Positions 1-6,787 of a DNA stretch of 7,778 bases are shown in pieces. This DNA is from Roseomonas sp. GTDB taxonomy: Bacteria; Pseudomonadota; Alphaproteobacteria; Acetobacterales; Acetobacteraceae. Position 1 is the stretch's first letter. Each line of letters starts with the position of its first letter. Under the pieces are notes generated by a model. That model worked only from the letters and a program-made list of their open reading frames with translations. It had not been told where the DNA came from and made no database searches. Location of the stretch: positions 1-7,778 of the forward strand of contig JADCFR010000032.1 in NCBI GenBank assembly GCA_020249415.1. Direction: 5' to 3'. The position numbers and the translations under genes are program-made.

Positions 1-893
1 ACATCGCCGGAACGTTCAAGCGGCGAGAAATCGGGCTTCAGCGCGGGCAGCGCATATTCTTCGATCATCTCAGGGGTCCAGCCTTCGCTGCGGTGAATGC
101 CGCGGATCGGGCGGGATTGGCTATAGACAAAGATCTCATTCATGCGCGGCGAGAAGATTTGCCCCGTCACATCCTTCGCCGCATCGGAAGCCAGGAATAC
201 CGCGAGCGGCGCATTCTTATCCGGCGTCATGCGCATGATGCGTTCCACGCGGCGCTTTTGTTCCGGCGTCTCAGCGGGGATGGAGCCTGTCATACGGCTC
301 CAGGCGAAGGGGGCGATGCAATTGGACCGTACATTGAAGCGCGCCATATCCAGCGCGATGGATTTGGATAGCGCCACAATGCCAAGCTTGGCCGCCGAGT
401 AATTCGCCTGGCCGAAATTGCCGATCAGGCCGGAGGTTGACGACATATGCACATAAGCGCCCGATTGCTGGGCACGGAAATGTGTCGCCGCCGCGCGGGA
501 GACATAAAAGGACCCGGAGAGATGCACGGCAATCACCGAATCCCATTCTTCTGGCGTCATGCGATGGAAAATCTGATCGCGCAGAATGCCGGCATTATTC
601 ACAACAATGTCAATGCGGCCGAAGTGATCCATGGCAGATTGCACAATCTTCTGCGCGCTCACCCAGGTGGCCACGCTATCTGTGCAGATTTCAGACGTGC
701 CGCCGTTTTGGGCAATAATTGCCTTGGTTTGCTGCGCGGGCGTCGCATCCTGGCCTTCACCGGAAAGCGATGCGCCCACATCATTGATGATGACCTTGGC
801 ACCCTGGCCCGCCATCATGATGGCGATTTCCCGGCCAATCCCGTTCCCGGCGCCGGTAACAATGGCAACCTTACCTTCAAGCATATTCGGCAT
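1..893 (-). CDS. SDR family (3R)-hydroxyacyl-CoA dehydrogenase-like oxidoreductase, C-terminus cut by window edge
   Basis: Reading the minus strand gives 297 uninterrupted codons running off the left edge. The N-terminal Rossmann fold shows the classical SDR cofactor motif TGAGNGIG (residues 13-20), then NNAG (99-102) and the catalytic S152, Y165 and K169 in YSAAK. The stretches NDVG, HLSGSF (124-129), GNFGQANYSAAK (158-169) and IAP..WSRMT are characteristic of the dehydrogenase domain of peroxisomal multifunctional enzyme type 2 (HSD17B4), so the likely reaction is NAD(P)-dependent oxidation of (3R)-hydroxyacyl-CoA or a related CoA-linked alcohol in the cytoplasm. That substrate is an inference; a generic SDR call is the safe one. 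ATG at 893 is chosen because AAGGAGG lies 8 nt upstream; ATG at 900 meets a stop at once. The tail beyond about residue 210 is longer than in a 250-aa SDR, as is usual for this subgroup. It is transcribed divergently from the ABC transporter genes. Confidence 0.88.
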   Translation of the reverse strand, partial: MPNMLEGKVAIVTGAGNGIGREIAIMMAGQGAKVIINDVGASLSGEGQDATPAQQTKAIIAQNGGTSEICTDSVATWVSAQKIVQSAMDHFGRIDIVVNNAGILRDQIFHRMTPEEWDSVIAVHLSGSFYVSRAAATHFRAQQSGAYVHMSSTSGLIGNFGQANYSAAKLGIVALSKSIALDMARFNVRSNCIAPFAWSRMTGSIPAETPEQKRRVERIMRMTPDKNAPLAVFLASDAAKDVTGQIFSPRMNEIFVYSQSRPIRGIHRSEGWTPEMIEEYALPALKPDFSPLERSGD

Positions 894-1013
894 CTGGCAT
901 TCCTCCTTGCTTCTGCACAGGCGGAGATTAGACCCGGCCTGCCGGGCCGTGAAGCCGGGTTGCCGGTTTTGCGAACCGCGCCTAGGTTGATCTTGTAACG
1001 AACGGGGGCAGCC
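894..1013. promoter_or_regulatory. Divergent intergenic region with two small dyads and weak promoter-like elements
   Basis: These 120 bp separate the starts of the left SDR (minus) and the ABC ATPase (plus), so both promoters are expected here. For the SDR, the minus strand has TTCACG (953-948) and TAATCT (930-925) with a 17-nt spacer; the spacer contains the dyad CCCGG-CCTG-CCGGG (933-946). For the ABC unit, a second dyad CGGTT-TTGCG-AACCG lies at 964-978, next to only very poor -35/-10 matches (for example TTGCCG 960 and TAGGTT 983). The dyads are seen directly. Their role as operators, and the promoter assignments, are guesses. Confidence 0.3.
902..908 (-). promoter_or_regulatory. Shine-Dalgarno site of the left SDR gene
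   Basis: On the minus strand AAGGAGG lies 8 nt before the ATG at 893-891. It decides the start between ATG 900 (wrong frame, immediate stop), ATG 893 and ATG 884. Confidence 0.75.
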
Positions 1014-1781
1014 GTGGCGTTGGTATCCCTACAGGGCGTGGGCAAGGTGTTTTCAGGCCGCACCGGTGCTTGGGAAGCCGTGCGCGATTTCTCCCTTGAC
1101 CTGGCCGAGGGCGAATTCTTCTGCCTGCTCGGCACCTCAGGCTGCGGCAAGACAACGGTGCTGAACATGGTGGCCGGGTTTGAAGCGCCCACCGCCGGCA
1201 GCATCCTGCTGGATGGCGCGCCGGTGCAAGGGCCTGGTGCTGATCGCGGTGTGGTGTTTCAGGGCCATGATAGCCTGTATGATTGGCTGACGGCGCTGGA
1301 TAATATCGGCTTTGGCTTGCGGCTGCGCGGCATGGGCAAGGCCGAACGCCGCACCAAGGCGGAACATTTCCTGCGCATGGTGGGCCTGAATGGCCAGGGG
1401 GCGAAGCACCCTTCGGAACTCTCAGGCGGCATGAAGCAGCGCATTCAGATTGCGCGCGCGCTGGCGAATGACCCGCGCATGCTGCTGATGGATGAACCCT
1501 TCGGCGCGCTGGATGCAATGACACGCGCGGTACTGCAGGGCGAACTCAGCCGGATTTGGGCCGAGACGAAAAAGACCGTGCTCTTCATCACCCATGACAT
1601 TGAAGAAGCCTGCGCACTGGCCACGCGCATCGGCGTCATGCGGCGCGGGCCGGGGGGCACGCTGAAGGCCATTGTGCCGGTTGATCTGCCCTTCCCGCGG
1701 GAACGCACATCGGATGATTTCATGCGGGTCTTCCGCGATGTGCATGGCCTTATTCATGATGAGATTCACGGTGCGCATTGA
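1014..1781 (+). CDS. ABC transporter ATP-binding protein, nitrate/sulfonate/taurine class
   Basis: This 255-aa protein is the cytoplasmic ATPase that would power the importer formed with the two following genes. All nucleotide-binding motifs are present: Walker A GTSGCGKTT (residues 40-48), Q-loop Q83, signature LSGGM (136-140), Walker B LLMDEP (157-162) followed by the D-loop GALDAMT, and switch histidine H194. Length and layout match SsuB/TauB/NrtD-type ATPases, which lack the C-terminal regulatory domain of maltose-type ATPases. The start is GTG at 1014, with a GGGGG stretch (1004-1008) as a modest ribosome-binding site; no ATG is available nearby in frame. Its stop lies inside the beginning of the permease gene, pointing to translational coupling. 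Which ion or sulfonate is transported cannot be told from the ATPase. Confidence 0.93.
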   Translation: MALVSLQGVGKVFSGRTGAWEAVRDFSLDLAEGEFFCLLGTSGCGKTTVLNMVAGFEAPTAGSILLDGAPVQGPGADRGVVFQGHDSLYDWLTALDNIGFGLRLRGMGKAERRTKAEHFLRMVGLNGQGAKHPSELSGGMKQRIQIARALANDPRMLLMDEPFGALDAMTRAVLQGELSRIWAETKKTVLFITHDIEEACALATRIGVMRRGPGGTLKAIVPVDLPFPRERTSDDFMRVFRDVHGLIHDEIHGAH

Positions 1782-2535
1782 ACGCCTGACTACCATGGCG
1801 GGCTATATCGCCGGCTTTGGCCTGTTGTTCCTGATCTGGCATTTGGCCGCCGTTTATTTGGTGAAATCCACCTTATTCCCGCCGCCAGGGCCAGTACTGG
1901 CACGCGGTTGGATGCTGATTGAAGATGGTATTCTACAAGAACAGATCATCGCGTCACTCAAGCGCATCGCGCAGGGGTTTCTGCTGGGATCGGCGATTGG
2001 CATCCCGATTGGGCTCGCCATTGGGTCCTTCAAGCCGGTGCGCTGGTTGCTGGAACCCTGGACCGAGTTTTTCCGTTTCATCCCGGCCGTTGCCATGATC
2101 ACGGTTTCGGTGATCTGGTTTGGCATTGGCGAGGAGAGCAAGGTCTTCCTGATTGCCTATACCACCATCTTCGTCGTGATCATCTCAACCGCTGCCGGCG
2201 TGGGGGCTGTGGGGCGCGATAAGATACGCGCCGCGCAATGCCTCGGCGCCAATCGCTGGCAGGTATTTGGTCTGGTCGCGCTGCCGGCGACCGTGCCCTA
2301 TATCCTGACCGGCATGCGGCTTGCCATGTCCAATGCCTTCGTCACCATTGTGGCGGCTGAGCTGATCGCTTCCAATGATGGGCTTGGCAAGATGCTCTGG
2401 GATGCCAGGCTTTTCATGCAGATCGAGGATATCTTCGTGGCCCTGGTCGCGCTTGGGCTACTGGGCTTTGCGACCGATCGCAGTTTTCGCTTTCTGATCC
2501 GCGCCTTTGCGGGGCGCTTCAACGCAACCGTGTAA
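1759..2535 (+). CDS. ABC transporter permease, SsuC/TauC/NrtB-like
   Basis: This is the inner-membrane channel subunit of the importer, 258 aa from the proposed start. A hydrophobic segment at about residues 13-35 is the first membrane helix; further helices cover about 72-90, 105-122, 128-152, 190-205 and 225-240. The cytoplasmic loop that docks on the ATPase is visible as RAAQCLGANRWQVF (157-170), a variant of the EAA loop with Arg in place of the usual Glu, followed by LPATVPYILTGMRLA, which is typical of BPD-type (binding-protein-dependent) permeases of this class. The start is uncertain. The frame is open back to 1672, but that would overlap the ATPase gene by about 110 nt. ATG 1756 or 1759, GTG 1771 and ATG 1795 are all possible, and none has a good Shine-Dalgarno. 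ATG 1759 gives a normal family length and a 23-nt overlap with the ATPase stop. Confidence 0.9.
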   Translation: MRFTVRIERLTTMAGYIAGFGLLFLIWHLAAVYLVKSTLFPPPGPVLARGWMLIEDGILQEQIIASLKRIAQGFLLGSAIGIPIGLAIGSFKPVRWLLEPWTEFFRFIPAVAMITVSVIWFGIGEESKVFLIAYTTIFVVIISTAAGVGAVGRDKIRAAQCLGANRWQVFGLVALPATVPYILTGMRLAMSNAFVTIVAAELIASNDGLGKMLWDARLFMQIEDIFVALVALGLLGFATDRSFRFLIRAFAGRFNATV

Positions 2536-2549
2536 AGGGAGATTTCACC

Positions 2550-3509
2550 ATGCTTCGTCGTTCACTTCTGGCGCTGCCGGCTGCCGCTGCCGGCGCCTAT
2601 ATCCTGCCCGCTTCGGCGCAGGCGCCCACCAAGATCACCATCGCCACCGGCGTTGATCCATCCTTCGCGCAATTCTACATCGCAAAGGAAGGCGGCTTCT
2701 TTGAACGCAATGGGCTGGATGTTACGGTGAATACCGGGCCTTCCGGCAGCGCCATGATTGCCTTTCTGATCGGCAATCAGATCAATTCCGCTTATGGCGC
2801 CGAACAGGCCGGGGTTTCCGCCCATGTGCGGGATGCCAATGTGGTCGCCGTTGCCGAAGGTGTGGCGCTGATGCGCTGGCTTTCTGTCGTGGGCCGCAAT
2901 GTCGAGAATATGGAAGCGCTCAAGGGCAAGCGCGTTGGTGTGGCACGCGGCACGGGCAGCGAAACCTTCTGGCTTTCCGTTGTCTCGCGCCTTGGTCTCA
3001 ATCAGGCCGATTACACCATTGTGAATGTCGAGGCGCCGGAAATGGTGGCCGCCATGGAACGCGGCAATATTGATGCCTTCGTCGTGTGGGAACCCTGGCC
3101 GACGCGTGCGATGCGCGCCATTCCGGGCAGCAAGGTCCTGCTCAGCAACGACCAGATCGCGATTCAAAGCAATTACGTCTATGTCAACAAGGGCTGGGCG
3201 GAAGCCAATCGCGCCACCACCGAAAGGCTCATGCGGTCTTTGGTGCAGGCAACCGAATTCGCCGCCAGCAATCGCGAACAGGCGGTGCAGCAGGTGGCGC
3301 GATTCCTCCGCCAGGATCGCGCCTTCGTGGCCGAGCTGATGGGCAAGGTCGAATATCGCATGAACCTGACCAGCGACAGCGTTGCCTTCATGCAGCGCGC
3401 GATTGATCAGCTGCGCGGCATGAACCGGCTGGATCGTCCCGTCACCACCGATCAGGTGATCTGGAAGGACCCGCTGAGCTGGGTGGCGCCGGATCGCGTG
3501 AAGATCTAA
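2550..3509 (+). CDS. ABC transporter periplasmic substrate-binding protein (NMT1/SsuA-like)
   Basis: This 319-aa protein is the ligand receptor of the importer. The N-terminus has two arginines, a hydrophobic Ala/Leu core and a probable signal-peptidase site after AQA (residue 25); RRSLL at 3-7 also loosely fits a twin-arginine signal. No lipobox cysteine is seen, so it should be a free periplasmic protein. The mature part follows the NMT1/SsuA/TauA pattern: a first strand KITIATG, then the segment FYIAKEGGFFERNGLDVTV (stages 'it is present - it lies deep - it differs') typical of the family, KGKRVGVARGTGSE (about 124-137) at the lobe crossover, and AMERGNIDAFVVWEPWPTRA (about 168-187), which lines the pocket in relatives. 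AGGGAG at 2536-2541 lies 8 nt before the ATG and 14 nt separate it from the permease. The family binds sulfonates, nitrate, bicarbonate, thiamine precursors or aromatic acids, so the ligand is unresolved. Confidence 0.9.
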   Translation: MLRRSLLALPAAAAGAYILPASAQAPTKITIATGVDPSFAQFYIAKEGGFFERNGLDVTVNTGPSGSAMIAFLIGNQINSAYGAEQAGVSAHVRDANVVAVAEGVALMRWLSVVGRNVENMEALKGKRVGVARGTGSETFWLSVVSRLGLNQADYTIVNVEAPEMVAAMERGNIDAFVVWEPWPTRAMRAIPGSKVLLSNDQIAIQSNYVYVNKGWAEANRATTERLMRSLVQATEFAASNREQAVQQVARFLRQDRAFVAELMGKVEYRMNLTSDSVAFMQRAIDQLRGMNRLDRPVTTDQVIWKDPLSWVAPDRVKI

Positions 3510-3519
3510 GGCGCGGCTG

Positions 3520-3975
3520 GTGGCGCTGCTGTTTCGCCGCGCCACGCCGGCTGATCTGCCCGCCATCATCGCGCTTTTGGCCGATGACAGGCTGGGTCAG
3601 GGGCGAGAGGATGCCGCTGACCCACCAAACCCTGCCTATATCGCGGCCTTCGCCGCCATTGATGCTGATGCCAATCAGTATTTGGCAGTGGTGGAAGATG
3701 CCGGGCGCGTGATTGGCTGCCTGCAACTCAGTTTCATTCCTGGGTTATCACGGCTTGGGATGTGGCGCGGCCAGATTGAAGGTGTGCGCATTGCCGCCGA
3801 CCGGCGTGGCGACGGGCTTGGCCGGCAGATGTTCGAATGGGCCATTGCGGAATGCCGCGCGCGGGGTTGTGGGATGCTGCAGCTTACCACCGATAAGACC
3901 AGGCCCGAAGCGCGGCGTTTTTATGAGAGCCTCGGTTTTGTCGCGAGCCATGAGGGCATGAAGCTGGCGCTATGA
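3520..3975 (+). CDS. GNAT family N-acetyltransferase
   Basis: This small cytoplasmic enzyme (151 aa) should transfer an acetyl group from acetyl-CoA to an amine. The N-terminus LFRRATPADLPAI is a typical GNAT opening. The acetyl-CoA pyrophosphate-binding motif A is VRIAADRRGDGLG (about 89-101, with R96-G-D-G-L-G fitting R-x-x-G-x-G/A). RFYESLGF (133-140) is the usual C-terminal motif, with Y135 a candidate general acid. The start is GTG at 3520, 10 nt after the substrate-binding-protein stop, with TAAGG (3507-3511) overlapping that stop as a likely ribosome-binding site; no in-frame ATG exists near the N-terminus. It is therefore probably the last gene of the ABC transcription unit. The acceptor substrate cannot be named, and a link to the transported compound is only a possibility. 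Confidence 0.87.
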   Translation: MALLFRRATPADLPAIIALLADDRLGQGREDAADPPNPAYIAAFAAIDADANQYLAVVEDAGRVIGCLQLSFIPGLSRLGMWRGQIEGVRIAADRRGDGLGRQMFEWAIAECRARGCGMLQLTTDKTRPEARRFYESLGFVASHEGMKLAL

Positions 3976-3981
3976 AGCGTT

Positions 3982-5832
3982 TCAGCAGGCGATACCCTTG
4001 GCGCGCAGCATGTGCAGCACCTGTTCAGCACAGTGGGCGGCGGTGAATTCATCTGTCTTCAAGTGAATATCTGGCTGCGCCGGCGCCTCATAAGGGCTGC
4101 TGATTCCAGTGAAATTGGGAATCAGCCCGGCCTTGGCCTTGGCGTAAAGCCCTTTGGGGTCGCGCGCGATACAGGTTTCAAGTGATGCATCAACATGGAT
4201 TTCCAGAAAATCCTCGGCGCCCACCAATTCGCGCAGCATTTGCCGATCCGCCCGGAAGGGAGAGATGAAGGAAGCAAGCACGATAAGGCCAGCATCCATC
4301 ATCAGCTTGGCAACTTCGCCGGCGCGACGGATGTTTTCAACGCGGTCCGCAGCGGTGAAGCCAAGATCTCGGCACAGGCCGTGGCGGAGATTATCGCCAT
4401 CCAGGCTGTAGCAATGCCGACCGGCAGCGAATAGCGCCTGTTCGACAAGATCAGCGATGGTGGATTTGCCCGACCCTGACAGGCCCGTGAACCATAGAAG
4501 GAGTGGACGCTGGCCATTGCGTTCCGCACGCGCGGTTCGGCCAATGGTGAAGTCAGCGCGTTGGATGTTGCTGGCACGCCGGAGCGCGTGACGGATCATG
4601 CCGGCTGCGACGGTTTCATGCGTAAAGCGATCCACCAGGATGAAGGCCCCAGTTGCCTGATTTTCGCTGTATTTATCGAAGGCGATCGGCTTCAGTGTCG
4701 CAAGATGGCAAAGCCCAAGATCATTTATCTGAAGCGTGCGTGCAGCGACATGATTGCCTGTGTTCACGTCAATCCCGTGCCTAAGTGACGTGACGCGCGC
4801 CTGGGTCCAATCCTGTGCGATACGGAGCAGGTAATCGCGGCCCGGCAGCATTGGCTCAGCGCCCAGCCAAAGAATATCGGCTGCGAATTGATCAGCAATT
4901 TCAGGCGGTGCCTCGGGTGCTACCAGCATATCGCCGCGGGCGATATCAATCTCATCGGCAAGCGTCAGCGTCACCGCCTGGCCGGCATTTGCTTCCAAAA
5001 GATCGCCATCAGCGGTGACGATACGCTGCACTTGGACATGACCACCACTGCTGGCCACGCGGATTTTCTGCCCTGTCTTGATGTGGCCGGAAACAACGGT
5101 GCCGGCATAGCCACGAAAATTTGCATCGGGTCGATTGACCCATTGTACCGGAAAGCGAAATGGCTTGGCCGCTTCATCCGAGAGCACATCAACCTCTTCA
5201 AGATGCTGAAGCAGGCTTGGCCCCTGATACCAGCGCATATTCCCTGAAGCGCTGGTAACATTATCCCCCATGCGGGCGGAGAGCGGGATGGCGGTGATGT
5301 CAGTGAAATCAAGTTTTGCGGCAAAATCCCTGTAGGCATCGACAATGGCAGTGTAGCGGGTGGCATCAAAGCCGATCAAATCCATCTTATTGACCGCAAG
5401 CACAATCTGGCGAATGCCAAGCAGCGCACAGATCAGCGAATGGCGTTTGCTTTGCGGCAGCAAACCCTTGGAGGCATCAATCAGGATGATGGCGAGAGAA
5501 GCGGTTGAAGCCCCGGTCGCCATATTGCGGGTGTATTGCTCATGGCCTGGCGTATCAGCGACAATGAAGCTGCGGCGTGGCGTGGCGAAATAACGATAGG
5601 CGACATCAATGGTAATGCCTTGCTGGCGCTCAGCCTCAAGCCCATCCAGCAGCAGGGCAAAATCAATATCCGCGCCGGTCGTGCCGTGGCGACGACTATC
5701 CCGGCTGAGTGCTGCCAGCGTATCGTCAAAAATCAGCCCGCATTCATGCAATAGTCGACCGATCAGGGTGGATTTGCCATCATCCACTGAACCGCAGGTG
5801 ATGAAGCGCAACAAATCGCGTTGGGCGGACAT
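3982..5832 (-). CDS. cysNC: Bifunctional sulfate adenylyltransferase subunit 1 / adenylylsulfate kinase (CysN-CysC fusion)
   Basis: This 616-aa cytoplasmic enzyme activates sulfate. The N-terminal part (about 1-430) is the CysN GTPase that drives CysD. It has G1 GSVDDGKS (14-21), T74 in GITID, DTPGH (93-97), NKMD (148-151) and SAR (185-187), followed by EF-Tu-like beta-barrel domains to about 425. The C-terminal part (about 440-616) is APS kinase, making PAPS from APS and ATP: P-loop GLSGSGKST (450-458), DGDNLRHGL (478-486), FISPFRADR (522-530) with the conserved serine S524, and DPKGLYAKAKAG (558-569). All landmark residues of both activities are present, so both look functional. The fusion is the NodQ/CysNC form common in proteobacteria, especially alphaproteobacteria. 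Its ATG overlaps the cysD stop as TGATG, pointing to translational coupling and equal subunit supply. Confidence 0.96.
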   Translation of the reverse strand: MSAQRDLLRFITCGSVDDGKSTLIGRLLHECGLIFDDTLAALSRDSRRHGTTGADIDFALLLDGLEAERQQGITIDVAYRYFATPRRSFIVADTPGHEQYTRNMATGASTASLAIILIDASKGLLPQSKRHSLICALLGIRQIVLAVNKMDLIGFDATRYTAIVDAYRDFAAKLDFTDITAIPLSARMGDNVTSASGNMRWYQGPSLLQHLEEVDVLSDEAAKPFRFPVQWVNRPDANFRGYAGTVVSGHIKTGQKIRVASSGGHVQVQRIVTADGDLLEANAGQAVTLTLADEIDIARGDMLVAPEAPPEIADQFAADILWLGAEPMLPGRDYLLRIAQDWTQARVTSLRHGIDVNTGNHVAARTLQINDLGLCHLATLKPIAFDKYSENQATGAFILVDRFTHETVAAGMIRHALRRASNIQRADFTIGRTARAERNGQRPLLLWFTGLSGSGKSTIADLVEQALFAAGRHCYSLDGDNLRHGLCRDLGFTAADRVENIRRAGEVAKLMMDAGLIVLASFISPFRADRQMLRELVGAEDFLEIHVDASLETCIARDPKGLYAKAKAGLIPNFTGISSPYEAPAQPDIHLKTDEFTAAHCAEQVLHMLRAKGIAC

Positions 5833-6746
5833 CAGAAATACCCCTCACGCTTTTTGCGTTCCATTGAAGCTTCCGCATCGCTGTCAATCAAACGGCCTTG
5901 GCGTTCACTGCTGCGCGCCGCGCGCATTTCCGCGATGATTTCGGCCAGGTTTGTCGCGGTGCTTTCAACCGCTCCGGAAAGCGGGTAGCAGCCAAGGGTG
6001 CGGAAGCGGACCATCTTCGTCTCCGTCACCTCGCCAGGGTTTAGCGGCAGCCGTTCATCATCCAGCATGATCCAGGTACCTGCGCGGCGCACCACAGGGC
6101 GCGGCGCCGCGAAATAAAGCGGCACAACCGGAATATCCTCGGCCGCGATGTAATCCCAGACATCATATTCAGTCCAATTCGACAGGGGAAAAATGCGCAT
6201 GCTCTCCCCTTGATGGAGGCGTGTATTGAACAAGGACCATAATTCGGGCCGTTGCGCGCGCGGGTCCCAGACATGCCCGGCACCACGGAAAGAAAAAATG
6301 CGTTCCTTCGCGCGGGATTTTTCCTCATCCCGGCGCGCCCCGCCAAAGGCGGCATCGAAACCGTATTTGTCGAGTGCCTGGCGCAGCGCTTCGGTCTTCA
6401 TCACCTGCGTATGCAGCGCCGATCCTGACGCAATGGGGTTGATGCCACGCGCCAAGCCTTCCTGATTGGTATGCACCAGCAATTCCAGCCCAAGCTGTTG
6501 CGCGATACTGTCACGGAAGCGGATCATTTCCTTGAACTTCCACGTCGTATCAATATGCAGCAGCGGGAAAGGCGGCTTGCCCGGGAAGAAGGCTTTCATG
6601 GCAAGATGCAGCAACACGCCGCTATCCTTGCCGATGGAATAGAGCAGCACGGGTCGGCGAAAGGCCGCCGCACCTTCGCGCAAAATGCCAATGGCCTCCG
6701 CTTCCAGGCGCGCCAGATGGGGGGTCAAGCGTTGTTTTACCGGCAT
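5832..6746 (-). CDS. cysD: Sulfate adenylyltransferase subunit 2
   Basis: CysD (304 aa) is the catalytic subunit that joins sulfate to the AMP part of ATP to give APS, coupled to GTP hydrolysis by CysN. It belongs to the PP-loop ATP pyrophosphatase superfamily: the loop [10 protein letters not shown] is at residues 35-44, HIDTTWKF at 64-71, [20 protein letters not shown] at 135-154, and [15 protein letters not shown] at 186-200. It ends in ERKKREGYF, the usual CysD C-terminus. Length matches the family, and the N-terminus [14 protein letters not shown] aligns with E. coli CysD, which supports ATG 6746 as the start. No Shine-Dalgarno sequence precedes it, unlike the two SDR genes of the window. 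A promoter-like element instead sits immediately upstream. It follows the SDR gene by 41 nt and overlaps cysNC by one base. Confidence 0.96.
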   Translation of the reverse strand: MPVKQRLTPHLARLEAEAIGILREGAAAFRRPVLLYSIGKDSGVLLHLAMKAFFPGKPPFPLLHIDTTWKFKEMIRFRDSIAQQLGLELLVHTNQEGLARGINPIASGSALHTQVMKTEALRQALDKYGFDAAFGGARRDEEKSRAKERIFSFRGAGHVWDPRAQRPELWSLFNTRLHQGESMRIFPLSNWTEYDVWDYIAAEDIPVVPLYFAAPRPVVRRAGTWIMLDDERLPLNPGEVTETKMVRFRTLGCYPLSGAVESTATNLAEIIAEMRAARSSERQGRLIDSDAEASMERKKREGYF

Positions 6747-6752
6747 GACGTC

Positions 6753-6780
6753 AACATAGCGTCGTGCCCGCCGCTTTCAA
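6753..6780 (-). promoter_or_regulatory. Candidate sigma70-type promoter for cysD, placed for a leaderless transcript
   Basis: On the minus strand TTGAAA (6780-6775, 5 of 6 bases of the -35 consensus) is followed by a 16-nt spacer and TATGTT (6758-6753, 4 of 6 of the -10 consensus). The six bases between the -10 box and the ATG form the palindrome GACGTC, so transcription would start at about the A of the ATG. This would explain the missing Shine-Dalgarno. The boxes are seen directly; activity is inferred, and short matches of this kind do arise by chance. Confidence 0.4.
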
Positions 6781-6787
6781 TTGCGAA

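Noticed and set aside
447..998. Open frame of 183 codons on the plus strand opposite the left SDR gene
   Set aside because: The minus strand encodes a continuous SDR with all motifs through 893; the plus-strand translation has no recognisable domain.
969..998. TTGCGA ... TTGTAA as a promoter for the ABC unit
   Set aside because: The -10 match is poor (2 of 6) with an 18-nt spacer; it is no better than other chance matches in the same region.
1672..1758. Upstream start of the ABC permease at ATG 1672
   Set aside because: It would overlap the ATPase gene by about 110 nt and add a Cys/Met-rich stretch unlike permease N-termini; starts at 1756-1795 give a normal length.
2562..3569. Long open frame on the minus strand opposite the substrate-binding-protein gene (335 codons)
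   Set aside because: It lies opposite a clear binding-protein gene with signal peptide and family motifs; its His/Gly/Ala/Arg-rich translation resembles no family and is the usual antisense artefact in GC-rich DNA.
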